Below, in pieces: positions 49,666 through 59,011 of a stretch of DNA of 64,000 nt; position 1 is the stretch's first letter, and the number at the start of each line of letters is the position of its first letter. Origin of the DNA: DAOUBP01 sp034432655. GTDB lineage: Bacteria > Chloroflexota > Anaerolineae > CG2-30-64-16. A program made the translations under genes and the position numbers. The stretch is from NCBI GenBank assembly GCA_034432655.1, contig DAOUBP010000058.1, positions 1-64,000 on the forward strand. Direction: 5' to 3'. A model generated the notes under the pieces. That model ran no database searches and was not told the origin of the DNA. It saw only the letters and a program-made list of their open reading frames with translations.

Positions 49666-50934
49666 TCACGCTGCGACAACCCTGTCCAGGGCAGCGGCGA
49701 AGATCTGCAGCCCCTCCTGGATTTCGGCCTCCGTCACCACCAGCGGCGGGATCCAGCGGATCACATTGTCGTAGGTGCCGCAGGTCAACAACAGCAGCCC
49801 CCCATCCAGCGCGGCCTTGACCACCGCCTTCGCCGTGGCGGTATCGGGCTGGCCGCCGCTGGTGAACTCCGCCCCTACCATCAGGCCCAGGCCGCGCACA
49901 TCGCCGATAACAGGGAAGGCGGCTTGCAACTGGCGGAGGCCGGCGATGAGCTGCTCCCCGCGCGCGGCCGCATTGGCCAACAACCCTTCGTCTTTGATGA
50001 CCCGCACCGTGGCTGCGGCCGCCGCACACGCCACCGCGTTGCCGCCATAGGTGCCGCCGTGGGTCCCCGGCTTCCACCGGGCGGCCAGCTCCCTCCGAGT
50101 GATGACCCCTGCCAGCGGTAAGCCCGAGGCGATCCCCTTGGCCACCGTCATCACGTCCGGCACGATCCCGAAGTGCTCCACTGCGAAAAACCTGCCCGTG
50201 CGGCCGAAGCCCGATTGCACTTCATCGGCCACCAGGAGGATGCCGGTCTCGGTGCACAACTGACGCAGCTCGCGCATGAAGCGGGCCGGCGGCACGACAT
50301 ACCCCCCTTCGCCCAGCACCGGCTCGATGACAGCGCAGGCGGTCTCCTCTGGCGCCGTCTGGCTCTTCAACAACCGCTTGAACTCCGCCAGGCAATAGTC
50401 TGTGGCCGCATCTTCGTCCATGCCCAGCTTGTAAGCGTACGGATAAGGCGCGACGAAGATGCCCGGCACCAACGGCTGATACCCCACCCGGTAGATCGTC
50501 TTGCTGGTAGTCATGGCCATGGTGAGGTGGGTGCGGCCGTGGAAGCTACCGCTGAAGACGATGACGTTGGGCCGGCCGGTGGCGTGTTTGCACAGCTTGA
50601 CCGCGCCTTCGATGCTCTCCGCACCGCTGTTGGTGAAGAAGAAGCTGTCCAGTTCCGGCGGCACTATCGTGCGCAGCTCGGCGATCAGGTCGAGCACGGG
50701 CTGATGATACACGATGTTGATCTGGCCGTGGATCAATTTGGCGGCCTGGGCCTGGATGGCCGCCACCACTTTGGGATGGCAATGGCCGGTATTGGTCACG
50801 CCGATGCCGCAGGTGAAGTCCAGGTAGCGCCGGCCAGCCGTGTCGTACAGGCAACTCCCCGCGCCGTGGTCCACCACGATGTCGGTGACACGGCTCCAGA
50901 CCGGGGAGAGGTAGGAGATGCTTTCCGTGGTCAT
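49666..50934 (-). CDS. gabT: Class III aminotransferase, GABA-transaminase type
   Basis: A 422-aa PLP enzyme of the omega-aminotransferase family. Motifs: LDFTCGIGVTNTGHCHPKVV, FFTNSGAESIEGAVKLCKHA, ADEVQSGFGRTGRFFA (PLP-binding Asp) and VAKGIASGLPLAGVI with the Schiff-base Lys. It resembles bacterial 4-aminobutyrate aminotransferases, turning GABA and 2-oxoglutarate into succinate semialdehyde and glutamate; related omega-amino acids are possible. Last gene of the amine locus, about 245 nt after the oxidoreductase gene, a gap filled with repeats. Confidence 0.83.
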   Translation of the reverse strand: MTTESISYLSPVWSRVTDIVVDHGAGSCLYDTAGRRYLDFTCGIGVTNTGHCHPKVVAAIQAQAAKLIHGQINIVYHQPVLDLIAELRTIVPPELDSFFFTNSGAESIEGAVKLCKHATGRPNVIVFSGSFHGRTHLTMAMTTSKTIYRVGYQPLVPGIFVAPYPYAYKLGMDEDAATDYCLAEFKRLLKSQTAPEETACAVIEPVLGEGGYVVPPARFMRELRQLCTETGILLVADEVQSGFGRTGRFFAVEHFGIVPDVMTVAKGIASGLPLAGVITRRELAARWKPGTHGGTYGGNAVACAAAAATVRVIKDEGLLANAAARGEQLIAGLRQLQAAFPVIGDVRGLGLMVGAEFTSGGQPDTATAKAVVKAALDGGLLLLTCGTYDNVIRWIPPLVVTEAEIQEGLQIFAAALDRVVAA

Positions 50935-51039
50935 AATCTTGCTCCGATGAAAATCCGGAATCGAGGCTATCCTGAGAATGTTCCCCTTCGTCGGGGCGAC
51001 TTATGAAGTTTGCTAAATTGTTGGGGTGATCGCCCCCTC

Positions 51040-51134
51040 ATCCCCCGGCCCCCTTCTCCCCCGTTATACGGAGGAGAAGGGGGAGAAACCCTTTCGTGCC
51101 GTTTTTTGCGGCGGCGAAGCCGCTGCAAAAACCC
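51040..51134. repeat. Palindromic repeat element, copy 3, and adjacent hairpin (intergenic)
   Basis: CCCCCTTCTCC (51049-51059) pairs with GGAGAAGGGGG (51073-51083), 11 bp, preceded by the same C-rich lead as the coding copies at 3085 and 5547. A second hairpin, GTTTTTTGC...GCAAAAAC around GGCGGCGAAGCCGC (51101-51132), follows. The rest of 50935-51179 has no gene. Confidence 0.7.
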
Positions 51135-51179
51135 CTTCTTCGAGGCTTCCCCCTCCCCATCCTCCGGTCCAGGTATTTT

Positions 51180-53072
51180 TTACATCACCCACCCGATGCC
51201 AAGTTCCTCCAGCTTGGCTTTGGTGGGCATACCGGTGGCCACGTCCCAGCCGGCCAGCTCGTAGTAGTCGTTCAGGGCTTGTTCCAGTTCCTCCCGGGGG
51301 ATGTAAAGCCCATCAGACGCGCCGCCCTTGAGCGGCTCTTCGAAAAGCCGTCGCGGCAGCGTGTCACGGTCGCGGCCGGCGCCTTCACGCGCGTTGAACG
51401 CCCGCATCAGGTTCAACCGGCGCTCGCCGATGCGCTGTATGTCGGCGACGGTCATGGGCCAGCCGGTGACAGCAGTCATCAACTCGGCCATCTCCACCGG
51501 GCCGAGCAGTTGCCAGGCCGGCCCGTAGACGAACTGGCACAAGACCGCCGTGTCCATGAAGGAGTAGTTGTACTGGGTGTACAGGGCCAGCTTGACCTTC
51601 TCCCGGTTCATGACACGGTCAGGCTGGGGCGAGGTGAGACCGATATCGGCCATGCGCTTAAGCGCGTAATCATACGATTCGGGATTGTAGCCCGGGTCGT
51701 GCTCGCTGGACTGGTGATCCGCGCCGAAGGGGTTGACCGCGTAGACAACGGCCAGGCTGCGCTTCACCTGAGGCATGTGCGCCGGCAGCTCCTGGTTCTT
51801 CACCGCCACGACAAAGTCCTCGGACCCGCGGCCGATCTGCCTGGCTGCGTAGGCCGAGCCGTGCGCCAGCAGGTCGCCCAGCCCGCGACGCTGCACGATC
51901 TGATCCAACATGGCCAGCAGCGCATCGGGATCGCCGAAGCGCAACGCGATGCCGCCGGTGTCCTCCAGGGTCAGGATGCCGCGCTCGAAGCACTCCATGG
52001 CCCAGGCGATGGTCGCGCCGGTGGAGATGGTGTCCAGCCCGTTCTGCGCGCAGATCTGATGCGCCAGCGAGATGGCCTTGAGGTCGCCGACGCCGCAGTA
52101 GGAGCCCATGGTCGAGAGGGTCTCGTACTCGGCGCCGCCGTAAAGCGGCAACACCGGTGTGCCCTTGTACTCCGTCTCCACCACCCGTTTACAGCGCACG
52201 GCGCACGCGTAGCAGGTGTCGTTCTCCTTCAGGATGGTATCCTTCATCGTCTCGCCGGAGATCGCCTCCGCGTGCTCGAATTCGCCGCTGGTGTAGTTGC
52301 GCGTCGGCAGCCCGCCCATGGTGTTCTGGTACATCAGCACGCTGGCGGTGCCGTAGTCCTGCAGGCCCTGCATATCCGGGAAGTCCGGGATGGTGCGGGC
52401 CGCGCGGCGGGCGAGCTCAGCCACGGTCTTGGGGTCCGCCACCTTGACCTTGCCGTGCCCGCGCACCGCGATGGCTTTCAGGTTCTTGCTGCCCATCACT
52501 GCGCCCATGCCGGTGCGCCCGTGCGCCCGGTTGGACATGCTCATAACACACGCCAACCGGGAAAGGCGTTCGCCGGCCGGGCCGATCTGGATCACCTCGA
52601 TCTTGGGATCGCCCAGCTCCTCTTTGATGGCCTTCTCGGCCTCGCCAGTGATCTTGCCCCACAGGTGCGCGGCATCCCGCAGCTCGGCCTGGCCGTCGTG
52701 CACCCACAGGTAGACCGGCTTTGGGCTGCGGCCGTGCAATACGATGCCGTCGAAGCCGGCGAATTTCAGCTCGGCCGGCCAGAAGCCGCCAGCCTGGCTG
52801 TCACCGATAAGGCCGGAGGTGGGGCTCTTGGCGGTGGCCGTGCAACGGCTCTGGCCGCTGATGGCCACCCCGGTGGTGGCCGAGAGCATAAACGAGAGGG
52901 TGTTCTCCGGGCCCAGCGGGTCGGCGCCGGGAGGCGTGTGCTTGAGCAGGTAATAGGTGCCCATGGCGCTGCCGCCCCAATAGGTGCGGTAGAACTCCTC
53001 CGCCGGCTCCTCGACCTGAATCTGCCCGGTGGTCAGGTTGACATGCAGAATCTTGCCGGTAAATCCGAACAT
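51180..53072 (-). CDS. aor: Aldehyde:ferredoxin oxidoreductase (tungsten family)
   Basis: A 630-aa AOR-family enzyme, which oxidises aldehydes to acids with ferredoxin using a tungstopterin and one 4Fe-4S cluster. It begins FGFTGKILHVNLTTG and has the pterin-binding RTGMGAVMGSKNLKAIAV block. Cluster cysteines are C287-x2-C290-x3-C294 (CYACAVRC) plus the late Cys in DTAVLCQF. The start at 53072 follows GGAGGGA; the longer frame has no ribosome-binding site. It lies 19 nt after the dehydrogenase-like gene and, from context, may oxidise an amino-aldehyde such as 4-aminobutanal (inference). Substrate is not readable from sequence. Confidence 0.9.
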   Translation of the reverse strand: MFGFTGKILHVNLTTGQIQVEEPAEEFYRTYWGGSAMGTYYLLKHTPPGADPLGPENTLSFMLSATTGVAISGQSRCTATAKSPTSGLIGDSQAGGFWPAELKFAGFDGIVLHGRSPKPVYLWVHDGQAELRDAAHLWGKITGEAEKAIKEELGDPKIEVIQIGPAGERLSRLACVMSMSNRAHGRTGMGAVMGSKNLKAIAVRGHGKVKVADPKTVAELARRAARTIPDFPDMQGLQDYGTASVLMYQNTMGGLPTRNYTSGEFEHAEAISGETMKDTILKENDTCYACAVRCKRVVETEYKGTPVLPLYGGAEYETLSTMGSYCGVGDLKAISLAHQICAQNGLDTISTGATIAWAMECFERGILTLEDTGGIALRFGDPDALLAMLDQIVQRRGLGDLLAHGSAYAARQIGRGSEDFVVAVKNQELPAHMPQVKRSLAVVYAVNPFGADHQSSEHDPGYNPESYDYALKRMADIGLTSPQPDRVMNREKVKLALYTQYNYSFMDTAVLCQFVYGPAWQLLGPVEMAELMTAVTGWPMTVADIQRIGERRLNLMRAFNAREGAGRDRDTLPRRLFEEPLKGGASDGLYIPREELEQALNDYYELAGWDVATGMPTKAKLEELGIGWVM

Positions 53073-53091
53073 CGGCATTCCCTCCATGAAA

Positions 53092-54297
53092 CTACATTTC
53101 CTTGATCCCATACGGGAAATCGTACTCCAGCATTTTGGCCATGAACGGATCGGGGTCGAACGCCTCAGGGCCCAAAACACCCTTGCCCTGCCAGACGCCG
53201 GTCTCGATCAGCTCCATCGCGATCACCGGGTTGACGCCGGTCTGCCAGACCACAGCCTGGACGCCGTACTTGCGCATGCATTCTTCGTTGTCGGCCACCT
53301 GGTAGATGTAAACCTGCCGGGGTTTGCCGTCCTTGATCCCCTTGACCCACGTGCCCGCGCACGTCTTGCCGGTCATCCGGTCGCCCAGATGCGCGGGGTC
53401 GGGCAGGCAGGCAGCGACCACATCGCGCGGGGCCACCTTGACCCCCTTGACATCAATGGGCTCCTTGTTGTCCAGGCCGAGCATTTTGATCGTCTTCAGC
53501 ACGCGGATGAACTCTTCGCCCAGGCCATACTTGAAGGTGACGCGCTTGCACTTGATCCAGCGCGGCACCAGCAGCACCTCTTCATGCTCCACGTTGACAC
53601 ACTCCAGGGGCCCGATCCCCTCCGGGAACTCGAAGACCTCCGGTTCCGAGAACGGCTCGGTGGTGTACCAGCCGCGCTCTGCCTCCCAGATCACCGGCGG
53701 GTTCAAGCATTCCTCGATGGTGGTCCAGATGGAAAAGTTAGGCGCGAACTCATAGCCGTGCACCACCAGGTTCGCGCCGTCGCGCACGCCGATCTCCTCA
53801 ATTTCGTCGAAGAGATGCTTGGCGGCGTAGGCAGCGAAGACATCGGCCAGGCCCGGCTCGACCCCCATGCCCAGCAACGCCAGCAGCCCCTTCTCCTCCC
53901 AGGCCTTGGCCCGCGCGAACTGGTAATCGCCCAGTTTTACCCCGCACTCCTGGTAAGGGTTGGTCGGGTGGGGGCTGGACAACGTCATGGCCATGTCCAT
54001 GTAATTGCACCCGACCTCGAACGCAGCGTCGAAGAGCTGTTCGTTGTAAACCGGCTCCACGGCGTTCATGATCAGGTCCACGCCGTACTTGCGCGCCATC
54101 TCGACCACCAGAGCCTTGTCACCGGCATCAATCCACTCCATCACATATTTGGCCGGCCGGCCCAGCTTCTCGTAGACCTCTTGCACCCGTCCGAAGTTGT
54201 AATCCGCCAACACCATCTGTTCCAACCAGGGACGATCTTTAGCCACAACTGCAATGGCCTCCCCGACGCCCCCGACACCGACGAGCAGGACTTTCAT
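53092..54297 (-). CDS. Saccharopine-dehydrogenase-family NAD(P)-dependent oxidoreductase
   Basis: A 401-aa protein with an N-terminal Rossmann motif (VLLVGVGGVGEAIAVVA) and the saccharopine-dehydrogenase C-terminal fold (GMGVEPGLADVFAAYAAKHL; GWYTTEPFSEPEVFEFPEG). Relatives include lysine 6-dehydrogenase, saccharopine reductase and carboxy(nor)spermidine dehydrogenase; all act on imines between an amino group and an aldehyde. Here it could link putrescine or lysine to the pathway, but the exact reaction is unknown. ATG 54297 has GGAGGTG upstream; a GTG at 54306 is in frame. It follows the permease by 14 nt and precedes aor by 19. Confidence 0.82.
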   Translation of the reverse strand: MKVLLVGVGGVGEAIAVVAKDRPWLEQMVLADYNFGRVQEVYEKLGRPAKYVMEWIDAGDKALVVEMARKYGVDLIMNAVEPVYNEQLFDAAFEVGCNYMDMAMTLSSPHPTNPYQECGVKLGDYQFARAKAWEEKGLLALLGMGVEPGLADVFAAYAAKHLFDEIEEIGVRDGANLVVHGYEFAPNFSIWTTIEECLNPPVIWEAERGWYTTEPFSEPEVFEFPEGIGPLECVNVEHEEVLLVPRWIKCKRVTFKYGLGEEFIRVLKTIKMLGLDNKEPIDVKGVKVAPRDVVAACLPDPAHLGDRMTGKTCAGTWVKGIKDGKPRQVYIYQVADNEECMRKYGVQAVVWQTGVNPVIAMELIETGVWQGKGVLGPEAFDPDPFMAKMLEYDFPYGIKEM

Positions 54298-54311
54298 AGT
54301 TGTCACCTCCG

Positions 54312-55877
54312 CTATAGCACAAACGGATCCACATCGGGCACGCCTGGCTTCACGAAACGCCGGAGCGGCACATAGAGTAGCGCGCCGACGAGCATGGCCA
54401 CCAACGCCAGGCCCAACGAGCTAAGGCCTTCCTCGACCAGCTGGCTGTAAATCGCCACCAGGATGATGACCGTGGGGCCGAGCGTGACCAGGGTCAACCC
54501 CAGGTAGCCGCCCGGCACCTTCTCCCGCGGGATCTCGGGCCGTGTGAAGCGCAATTTCCACAGCGCGGCAAACTCGGCCAGGATTACCAGGGTCTGCAAA
54601 AAGACGTCCACCACTACCAGGAACGCGAACGCCTGGAGCGAGAAAATGGTGAAGATCACCGCGCACAACAGGATCGCCACCCAGGGGGTGCCGTGCCTGG
54701 GGTGCACCTTCACCATCCATTTGGGCATCATGCCGTCTTCGGCCAGCGCAAAGGGGACGCGCGTGCCGCCCAGGCTGTTGCCGATGAAAAGCCCGATCAT
54801 GCTCAACACGGCTGAGAAGGTGAGCGCCAGGCCCAGGATGCGCCCCAGGGGGCTGCCGGGGCCGGCGACTTTGTCGCCCACCGCCTGCCCGATCTGGGGG
54901 AACTGCCAGCCGACCGGGCTGGACGGGTCAACGCCCCACTCGGCGATCTGCTCTTCGCTGACACCGTAGTCCGCCAGGACGACGCCGATCCCCTCGCCCT
55001 CTGCGTACTCCTCGATGCCCCACAGCTGATACCGGCCATCGTCCCCGGCGCCGCCGTAGAGGCCGCCCAACACCGGCAGGGCGTAGGTCAGGATGGCCGC
55101 AATCAGGGTCAGGGCCATCGCCCGGGGATAGGTCTTCTTGGGGTTGACGATCTCATCCCCGGCCGCAGCGGGGAGCTCCCAGCCCATGTAGTTCCACATG
55201 ACCACGAACAGCCCGGTGCTGAAAGCGCCGATCAGCGACTGCTCGCCGGCCACAAAAGGCAACGCCAACGTCGTCCCGGAACGTATCCAGGAGTAGATGC
55301 CCACCAGAGCCAGCGCGGCCAGGGGCAGCAACATCACCAGGCCCAACCAGTTGGTGGTCAGCCCCGCCAGCCGCGCGCCGCGAATCTGCAGGATCGAGAT
55401 CGCCCAGATCAGTGCTGCGGTCACAATGAAAGAAAGCAGCGCCGCCGACAGCTCGACCCCGCCGATGGTTGCGCCCTGGCGCAGCGCCGGGATGAAATAG
55501 CCCAGGTAATAGGCCGCCAGCACGGGGTAGATGGCGACATCTACCCACGAGACCACCCAGTTCATCCAGCCGGCCATAAACCCTGGAAACGGCCCGAAGG
55601 CAGCCTTGATCCAGTGATAGTAGCTGCCCTCCACCGGCATCATGGACTGGAGTTCGCGCACCATCAACATGTTGGGGATGCTGAAGATGATGGGGGTGAT
55701 CGCGATGAGCAACAGCGCCAGGCCCGGCCCGGACCAACCTACCAGCGGCTCAATGCCGAACGAACCGCCGCACACCGTGAAATAGAGCAGGCCGAACAGC
55801 GGGAGCAGCGTCAAATCGCGCTTTAGTTTACCGCGTTCCGCCTCAATGAGGGTTGCTTTGTTGAGATCATCAGTCAT
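54312..55877 (-). CDS. APC-family amino acid/polyamine permease
   Basis: A 521-aa transporter with about 12 membrane helices. The first helix region has VCGGSFGIEPLVGWSGPGLAL, typical of the APC superfamily, and HRMFxxxHPRHGTP-like KVHPRHGTPWVAILL after helix 8. A periplasmic loop near 290-345 is longer than usual (YAEGEGIGVVLADYG...). The ATG follows GGAGAGG. Given the downstream enzymes it likely imports an amino acid or amine such as GABA, putrescine, lysine or agmatine (inference). Confidence 0.85.
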   Translation of the reverse strand: MTDDLNKATLIEAERGKLKRDLTLLPLFGLLYFTVCGGSFGIEPLVGWSGPGLALLLIAITPIIFSIPNMLMVRELQSMMPVEGSYYHWIKAAFGPFPGFMAGWMNWVVSWVDVAIYPVLAAYYLGYFIPALRQGATIGGVELSAALLSFIVTAALIWAISILQIRGARLAGLTTNWLGLVMLLPLAALALVGIYSWIRSGTTLALPFVAGEQSLIGAFSTGLFVVMWNYMGWELPAAAGDEIVNPKKTYPRAMALTLIAAILTYALPVLGGLYGGAGDDGRYQLWGIEEYAEGEGIGVVLADYGVSEEQIAEWGVDPSSPVGWQFPQIGQAVGDKVAGPGSPLGRILGLALTFSAVLSMIGLFIGNSLGGTRVPFALAEDGMMPKWMVKVHPRHGTPWVAILLCAVIFTIFSLQAFAFLVVVDVFLQTLVILAEFAALWKLRFTRPEIPREKVPGGYLGLTLVTLGPTVIILVAIYSQLVEEGLSSLGLALVAMLVGALLYVPLRRFVKPGVPDVDPFVL

Positions 55878-55930
55878 ATGGTGTACCTCTCCAAAGTCTC
55901 AGTGGTCAGAAACCGCAGCTACCGTTGCAA

Positions 55931-56036
55931 AGCCCACTCGCGTGGGCTGTCCGTCCCGGCGCAAGCCGGCGCAGGCCGACTTTGCAGCGGTGACCGCAAC
56001 TTTCAGTCACCCGGCTCCTCTTTCGCAACAGGAGCC
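55931..56036. repeat. Palindromic repeats between the two transporter genes
   Basis: AGCCCAC/GTGGGCT (55931-55937, 55942-55948) and GGCTCCT/AGGAGCC (56013-56019, 56030-56036), with a CCGGCGCAAGCCGG palindrome between. They fill the 179-nt gap; no promoter was recognised there. Confidence 0.6.
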
Positions 56037-56056
56037 GCGACTTCCAATCGCACAGC

Positions 56057-57667
56057 TTACGCGTTCTCCTCCGCCTCAAACTTGCCCGACAAGGCGTCCT
56101 TCAACGGCAGGATGCCCAGACGATTCTTGGGCGACATGAACCTGCCGTCCACATCCTGGATGGGGCGGGGCGGGTCGCGCCGTGCCGTGAGCAGCGAGAC
56201 GGCCACCAACAGCACCACCGATGCCAGGAAGGCCGGGGTCGAGCTGATGTAGATAGCATCCCACAAACCGCACTCGAAGTCGCCCGCGCACGCCTCGATG
56301 GTCTGCGGGTAATAGGCCAGGATGCCGATGAGCCAGGCCAGGAAGCCGCCCAGGAACGCGGCGATCGCACCGCTCCGGTTGGCCTTCTGCCAGTACATGC
56401 CAAAAGCATAAGGGGCGAACAACCCCACCAGCAGCAGCGACCAGGCCACCATCGCCAGCTTGTAGATGGTGCCGGCCAGCAAAGCGATGGCCACGCTGAC
56501 CAGGCCGATGACCACCACCATGATGCGCGTCCAGCGCAGCTCCTCCTTTTCGTCGAGCTTGCGACCGCGCAGATACTGCAAGATATTCTGGGTGAACACC
56601 GAAGCCCCGGCCAGCACAGAGCTGTCCGAGGTGCTCATCAGCGCCGAAGCCAACGCGGCGATGAAAATGGCAGTGAGCACCGGGTGCAGGTGTTGCATGG
56701 CGGCCGAGACCAGCAAGAACTCGGTCTGTTCCGGCGCGATGTTGGGGTTCAGCTTGAACATAGCAATGCCGATGAGCGGGGACATCACACCGAAGAAGAG
56801 ATAAAGCGCGCCGGCCAGGTAGGTGCCCCACACCGACGTGGCCTCATTGCGCGCCGACATGGAGCGCTGCATCAGGTCCTGGGTGGGCACGCTGCCCAGG
56901 CCCACGGCCATCCATGCGGCCAGCCAATAGAACCAGCCCACGTAGCCCGTATAGCCCAGATACCCCTCCTCGGCGATGGGCATCAACGTGAAGGGATTCG
57001 AAACATACAACGAACCTGCGTCGGTAGTCAAGCCGCTCCAGCCCCCCACCGCCCGCAGCACCCCCAGGAAGATCAGCGTGACGCCCCCGGCGGTGAGGAA
57101 CATCTGCATGAAGTCGAGCATGGTATCGGCCCACATGCCGCCCATCGCGGTGTAGGCTGTGACAAACAGCGCCACCGCAATCATGCCGGTGGCCACCGGC
57201 ATCCCGAGCAAAGCATGGAGGATGTTGCCGCCGGCCACGATCTGCGCGCCGGTCCACGCGAAATAGGTGACCAACTGGGCGATGGCGCCCAGCAGGCTCA
57301 TCGCCTTGCCGTAACGCCGCTCGAAGAAGTCAATCACGGTCAGATAGCGCGCCCGGCGCATCAGCCGGACGAACAGGAAGCCGGAGAGGAACAAGCAGAA
57401 CGCAGCGCCGAAAGGATCAAACACCACGCCCTGCAACCCGTACTGGTAGGCGGTGGAAGAGGCGCCCATCATAGTCTCGGCCGCGAACCAGGTGGCCATG
57501 ATGGACGCGCCGGCCAGGTAGATAGGCAACCGCCGGCCGGCCACAATATAGTCCGTCGCGTTAGACACCCGGCGCGAGGCCCAGTACCCCACGCCCAGGC
57601 GGATGGAAAAGAGGACCACAATGCCGAGGATGACCAACCAGGTGTACTGATAGGTCCCGAGTTCCAT
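56057..57667 (-). CDS. Sodium:solute symporter family transporter
   Basis: A 536-aa SSS-family protein with about 13 membrane helices. Landmarks: GYWASRRVSNATDYIVAGR near the N-terminus, TWFAAETMMGASSTAYQYG, VYTAMGGMWADT-like AYTAMGGMWADTMLDFMQM, and SARNEATSVWGTYLAGALY. Members co-transport Na+ with amino acids, sugars or polyamines; substrate is unknown here. ATG 57667 has AGGAGG 7 nt upstream. It follows agmatine deiminase by 85 nt. Confidence 0.87.
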   Translation of the reverse strand: MELGTYQYTWLVILGIVVLFSIRLGVGYWASRRVSNATDYIVAGRRLPIYLAGASIMATWFAAETMMGASSTAYQYGLQGVVFDPFGAAFCLFLSGFLFVRLMRRARYLTVIDFFERRYGKAMSLLGAIAQLVTYFAWTGAQIVAGGNILHALLGMPVATGMIAVALFVTAYTAMGGMWADTMLDFMQMFLTAGGVTLIFLGVLRAVGGWSGLTTDAGSLYVSNPFTLMPIAEEGYLGYTGYVGWFYWLAAWMAVGLGSVPTQDLMQRSMSARNEATSVWGTYLAGALYLFFGVMSPLIGIAMFKLNPNIAPEQTEFLLVSAAMQHLHPVLTAIFIAALASALMSTSDSSVLAGASVFTQNILQYLRGRKLDEKEELRWTRIMVVVIGLVSVAIALLAGTIYKLAMVAWSLLLVGLFAPYAFGMYWQKANRSGAIAAFLGGFLAWLIGILAYYPQTIEACAGDFECGLWDAIYISSTPAFLASVVLLVAVSLLTARRDPPRPIQDVDGRFMSPKNRLGILPLKDALSGKFEAEENA

Positions 57668-57693
57668 AATACTTCCTCCTGTTGACACGTAAC

Positions 57694-57740
57694 GCGGAAT
57701 TCATTCCGCAGCCTGACATTGGCGCATCCGGCGCCAATGT
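57694..57740. repeat. Two palindromes between agmatine deiminase and symporter genes
   Basis: GCGGAAT/ATTCCGC (57694-57709) and ACATTGGCGC/GCGCCAATGT (57716-57725, 57731-57740), both perfect. Could act as mRNA-processing or partial termination structures. Confidence 0.65.
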
Positions 57741-57752
57741 TACGGAACGCTA

Positions 57753-58847
57753 CTACGAGGACGGTCCAGCCAGAGGTTGTTGCTGGGTGATGCAATGGAT
57801 ATTCCCGCCGCCCAGCAGGATCTCGCGCGCCGGCACGCCGACCACCTGCCGATCGGGAAAGAGCCGGCTTAGCGCGGCTAACGCGGGCTCGTCGTGCGGG
57901 TCGCCGAACAGCGGCACGATCAAACCGCCGTTCGCGATGTAGAAATTGATATACGAAGCTGCCAGGCGGTCGCCGGCGCGACGGGGCAGGGTCCCTTCGA
58001 TCGCGTCTACACCTGCCGCTTCCTCCTCGGTGATCAGCACCGGATTCGGTTGATGGATCGTGTGCACCTCCAATCTACGGCCTCGTGCATCCTGGGCGGC
58101 AGAAAGGCGCTCCAAAGCGTCCCGACTGATAGCGTACTGCGGGTCGTCCGGATCGTCGGTCCAGGTCAAAGCGACAACGCCGGGCCGCACGAAACAACAC
58201 AGGTTATCCACATGGCCGCTGGTCTCATCGTTGAAAACGCCCCGCCCCAGCCAGATGATCTTCTCAACGTTGAGGTACTCCCGCAGATAGTCCTCGATCT
58301 CGGCCCGGCTCAGGCCGGGGTTGCGGTTGGGGTTCAGCAGACATTCTTCGGTAGTGATGAGAGTGCCCTGCCCGTCCACGTGGATGGAACCGCCTTCCAA
58401 CACCAATGGCGCGGCATAGCGGCCAACCCGCTCGATCTCCAGGATCTTGCGCGCCACCAGGGCGTCCTGGTCCCAAGGGAAGTACAAGCCGCCGTTCAAC
58501 CCGCCCCAGGCGTTGAACTGCCAATCCACCCCACGGATACCACCGCGGTCATCCACCACGAAGGTCGGGCCACAATCGCGCACCCAGGCGTCGTTGCTGG
58601 ACAGCTCGACTACACGCACTGCGGGCGGCAGCAGACGCCGGGCGTTCAGGAATTGCCGGGCTGAGACACCCACCGTCACCGGCTCAAACCGGGCGATGGC
58701 CGCAGCGACCGCAGCGAAGGCCCGCTGCGCCGGCACAGCGCCCAGCCGCCAGTTGTCGGGCCGTTCCGGCCACAGCATCCAACAACCGGCATGAGGCTCA
58801 AACTCAGCCGGCATCCGATAGCCGTCGGCGCGGGGGGTGGTGAGCAT
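57753..58847 (-). CDS. aguA: Agmatine deiminase
   Basis: A 364-aa guanidine-modifying enzyme that converts agmatine to N-carbamoylputrescine and ammonia. Typical features: N-terminal DGYRMPAEFEPHAGCWMLWP, NDAWVRDCGPTFVVD, FNAWGGLNGGLYFPWDQD, catalytic His in NDETSGHVDNLCCF and catalytic Cys in GGGNIHCITQQQP. Length is normal. ATG 58847 is taken as start (a TTG lies 12 nt upstream); a 14-bp tandem repeat sits just before it. Its neighbour is a putrescine-type carbamoyltransferase, the enzyme for the next step. Confidence 0.95.
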   Translation of the reverse strand: MLTTPRADGYRMPAEFEPHAGCWMLWPERPDNWRLGAVPAQRAFAAVAAAIARFEPVTVGVSARQFLNARRLLPPAVRVVELSSNDAWVRDCGPTFVVDDRGGIRGVDWQFNAWGGLNGGLYFPWDQDALVARKILEIERVGRYAAPLVLEGGSIHVDGQGTLITTEECLLNPNRNPGLSRAEIEDYLREYLNVEKIIWLGRGVFNDETSGHVDNLCCFVRPGVVALTWTDDPDDPQYAISRDALERLSAAQDARGRRLEVHTIHQPNPVLITEEEAAGVDAIEGTLPRRAGDRLAASYINFYIANGGLIVPLFGDPHDEPALAALSRLFPDRQVVGVPAREILLGGGNIHCITQQQPLAGPSS

Positions 58848-58855
58848 AGTTGATG

Positions 58856-58883
58856 TCAAATGTCGAATATCGAATGTCGAATA
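58856..58883 (-). promoter_or_regulatory. 14-bp direct repeat ahead of aguA
   Basis: Plus-strand reading TCAAATGTCGAATA (58856-58869) is followed at once by TCGAATGTCGAATA (58870-58883), 13 of 14 identical, ending 9 nt before the aguA start codon. It may be a regulator site or a mobile microrepeat. Confidence 0.45.
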
Positions 58884-58896
58884 TAAACCGCAAAGT

Positions 58897-58968
58897 GAGC
58901 ATCCTCAGATGCCAACGCCGCAGATGCCAACGGCGCTGCGGGGAACTCGCTCGCATCCGAGGATGCTC
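58897..58968. repeat. Inverted and tandem repeats between carbamoyltransferase and aguA
   Basis: GAGCATCCTCAGATGC (58897-58912) and GCATCCGAGGATGCTC (58953-58968) are inverted copies, 15 of 16. Between them lies a tandem 15-mer CAGATGCCAACGSCG (58906-58920, 58921-58935). The GCATCYGAGGATGC core also occurs at 46710. Confidence 0.6.
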
Positions 58969-59011
58969 GCTCCTCTCGATGCGCACTTCCCTCGATGCGC
59001 GCTCCCCTCTT

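Noticed and set aside
51101..51132. GTTTTTTGC/GCAAAAAC hairpin as a terminator of the amine operon before gabT
   Set aside because: The T and A runs form the stem itself and no T-run follows on the minus strand, so termination is not well supported.
51096..53105. Long open frame antisense to the aldehyde oxidoreductase gene
   Set aside because: Shadow of aor; low-complexity Arg/Gly/His-rich translation with no family resemblance.
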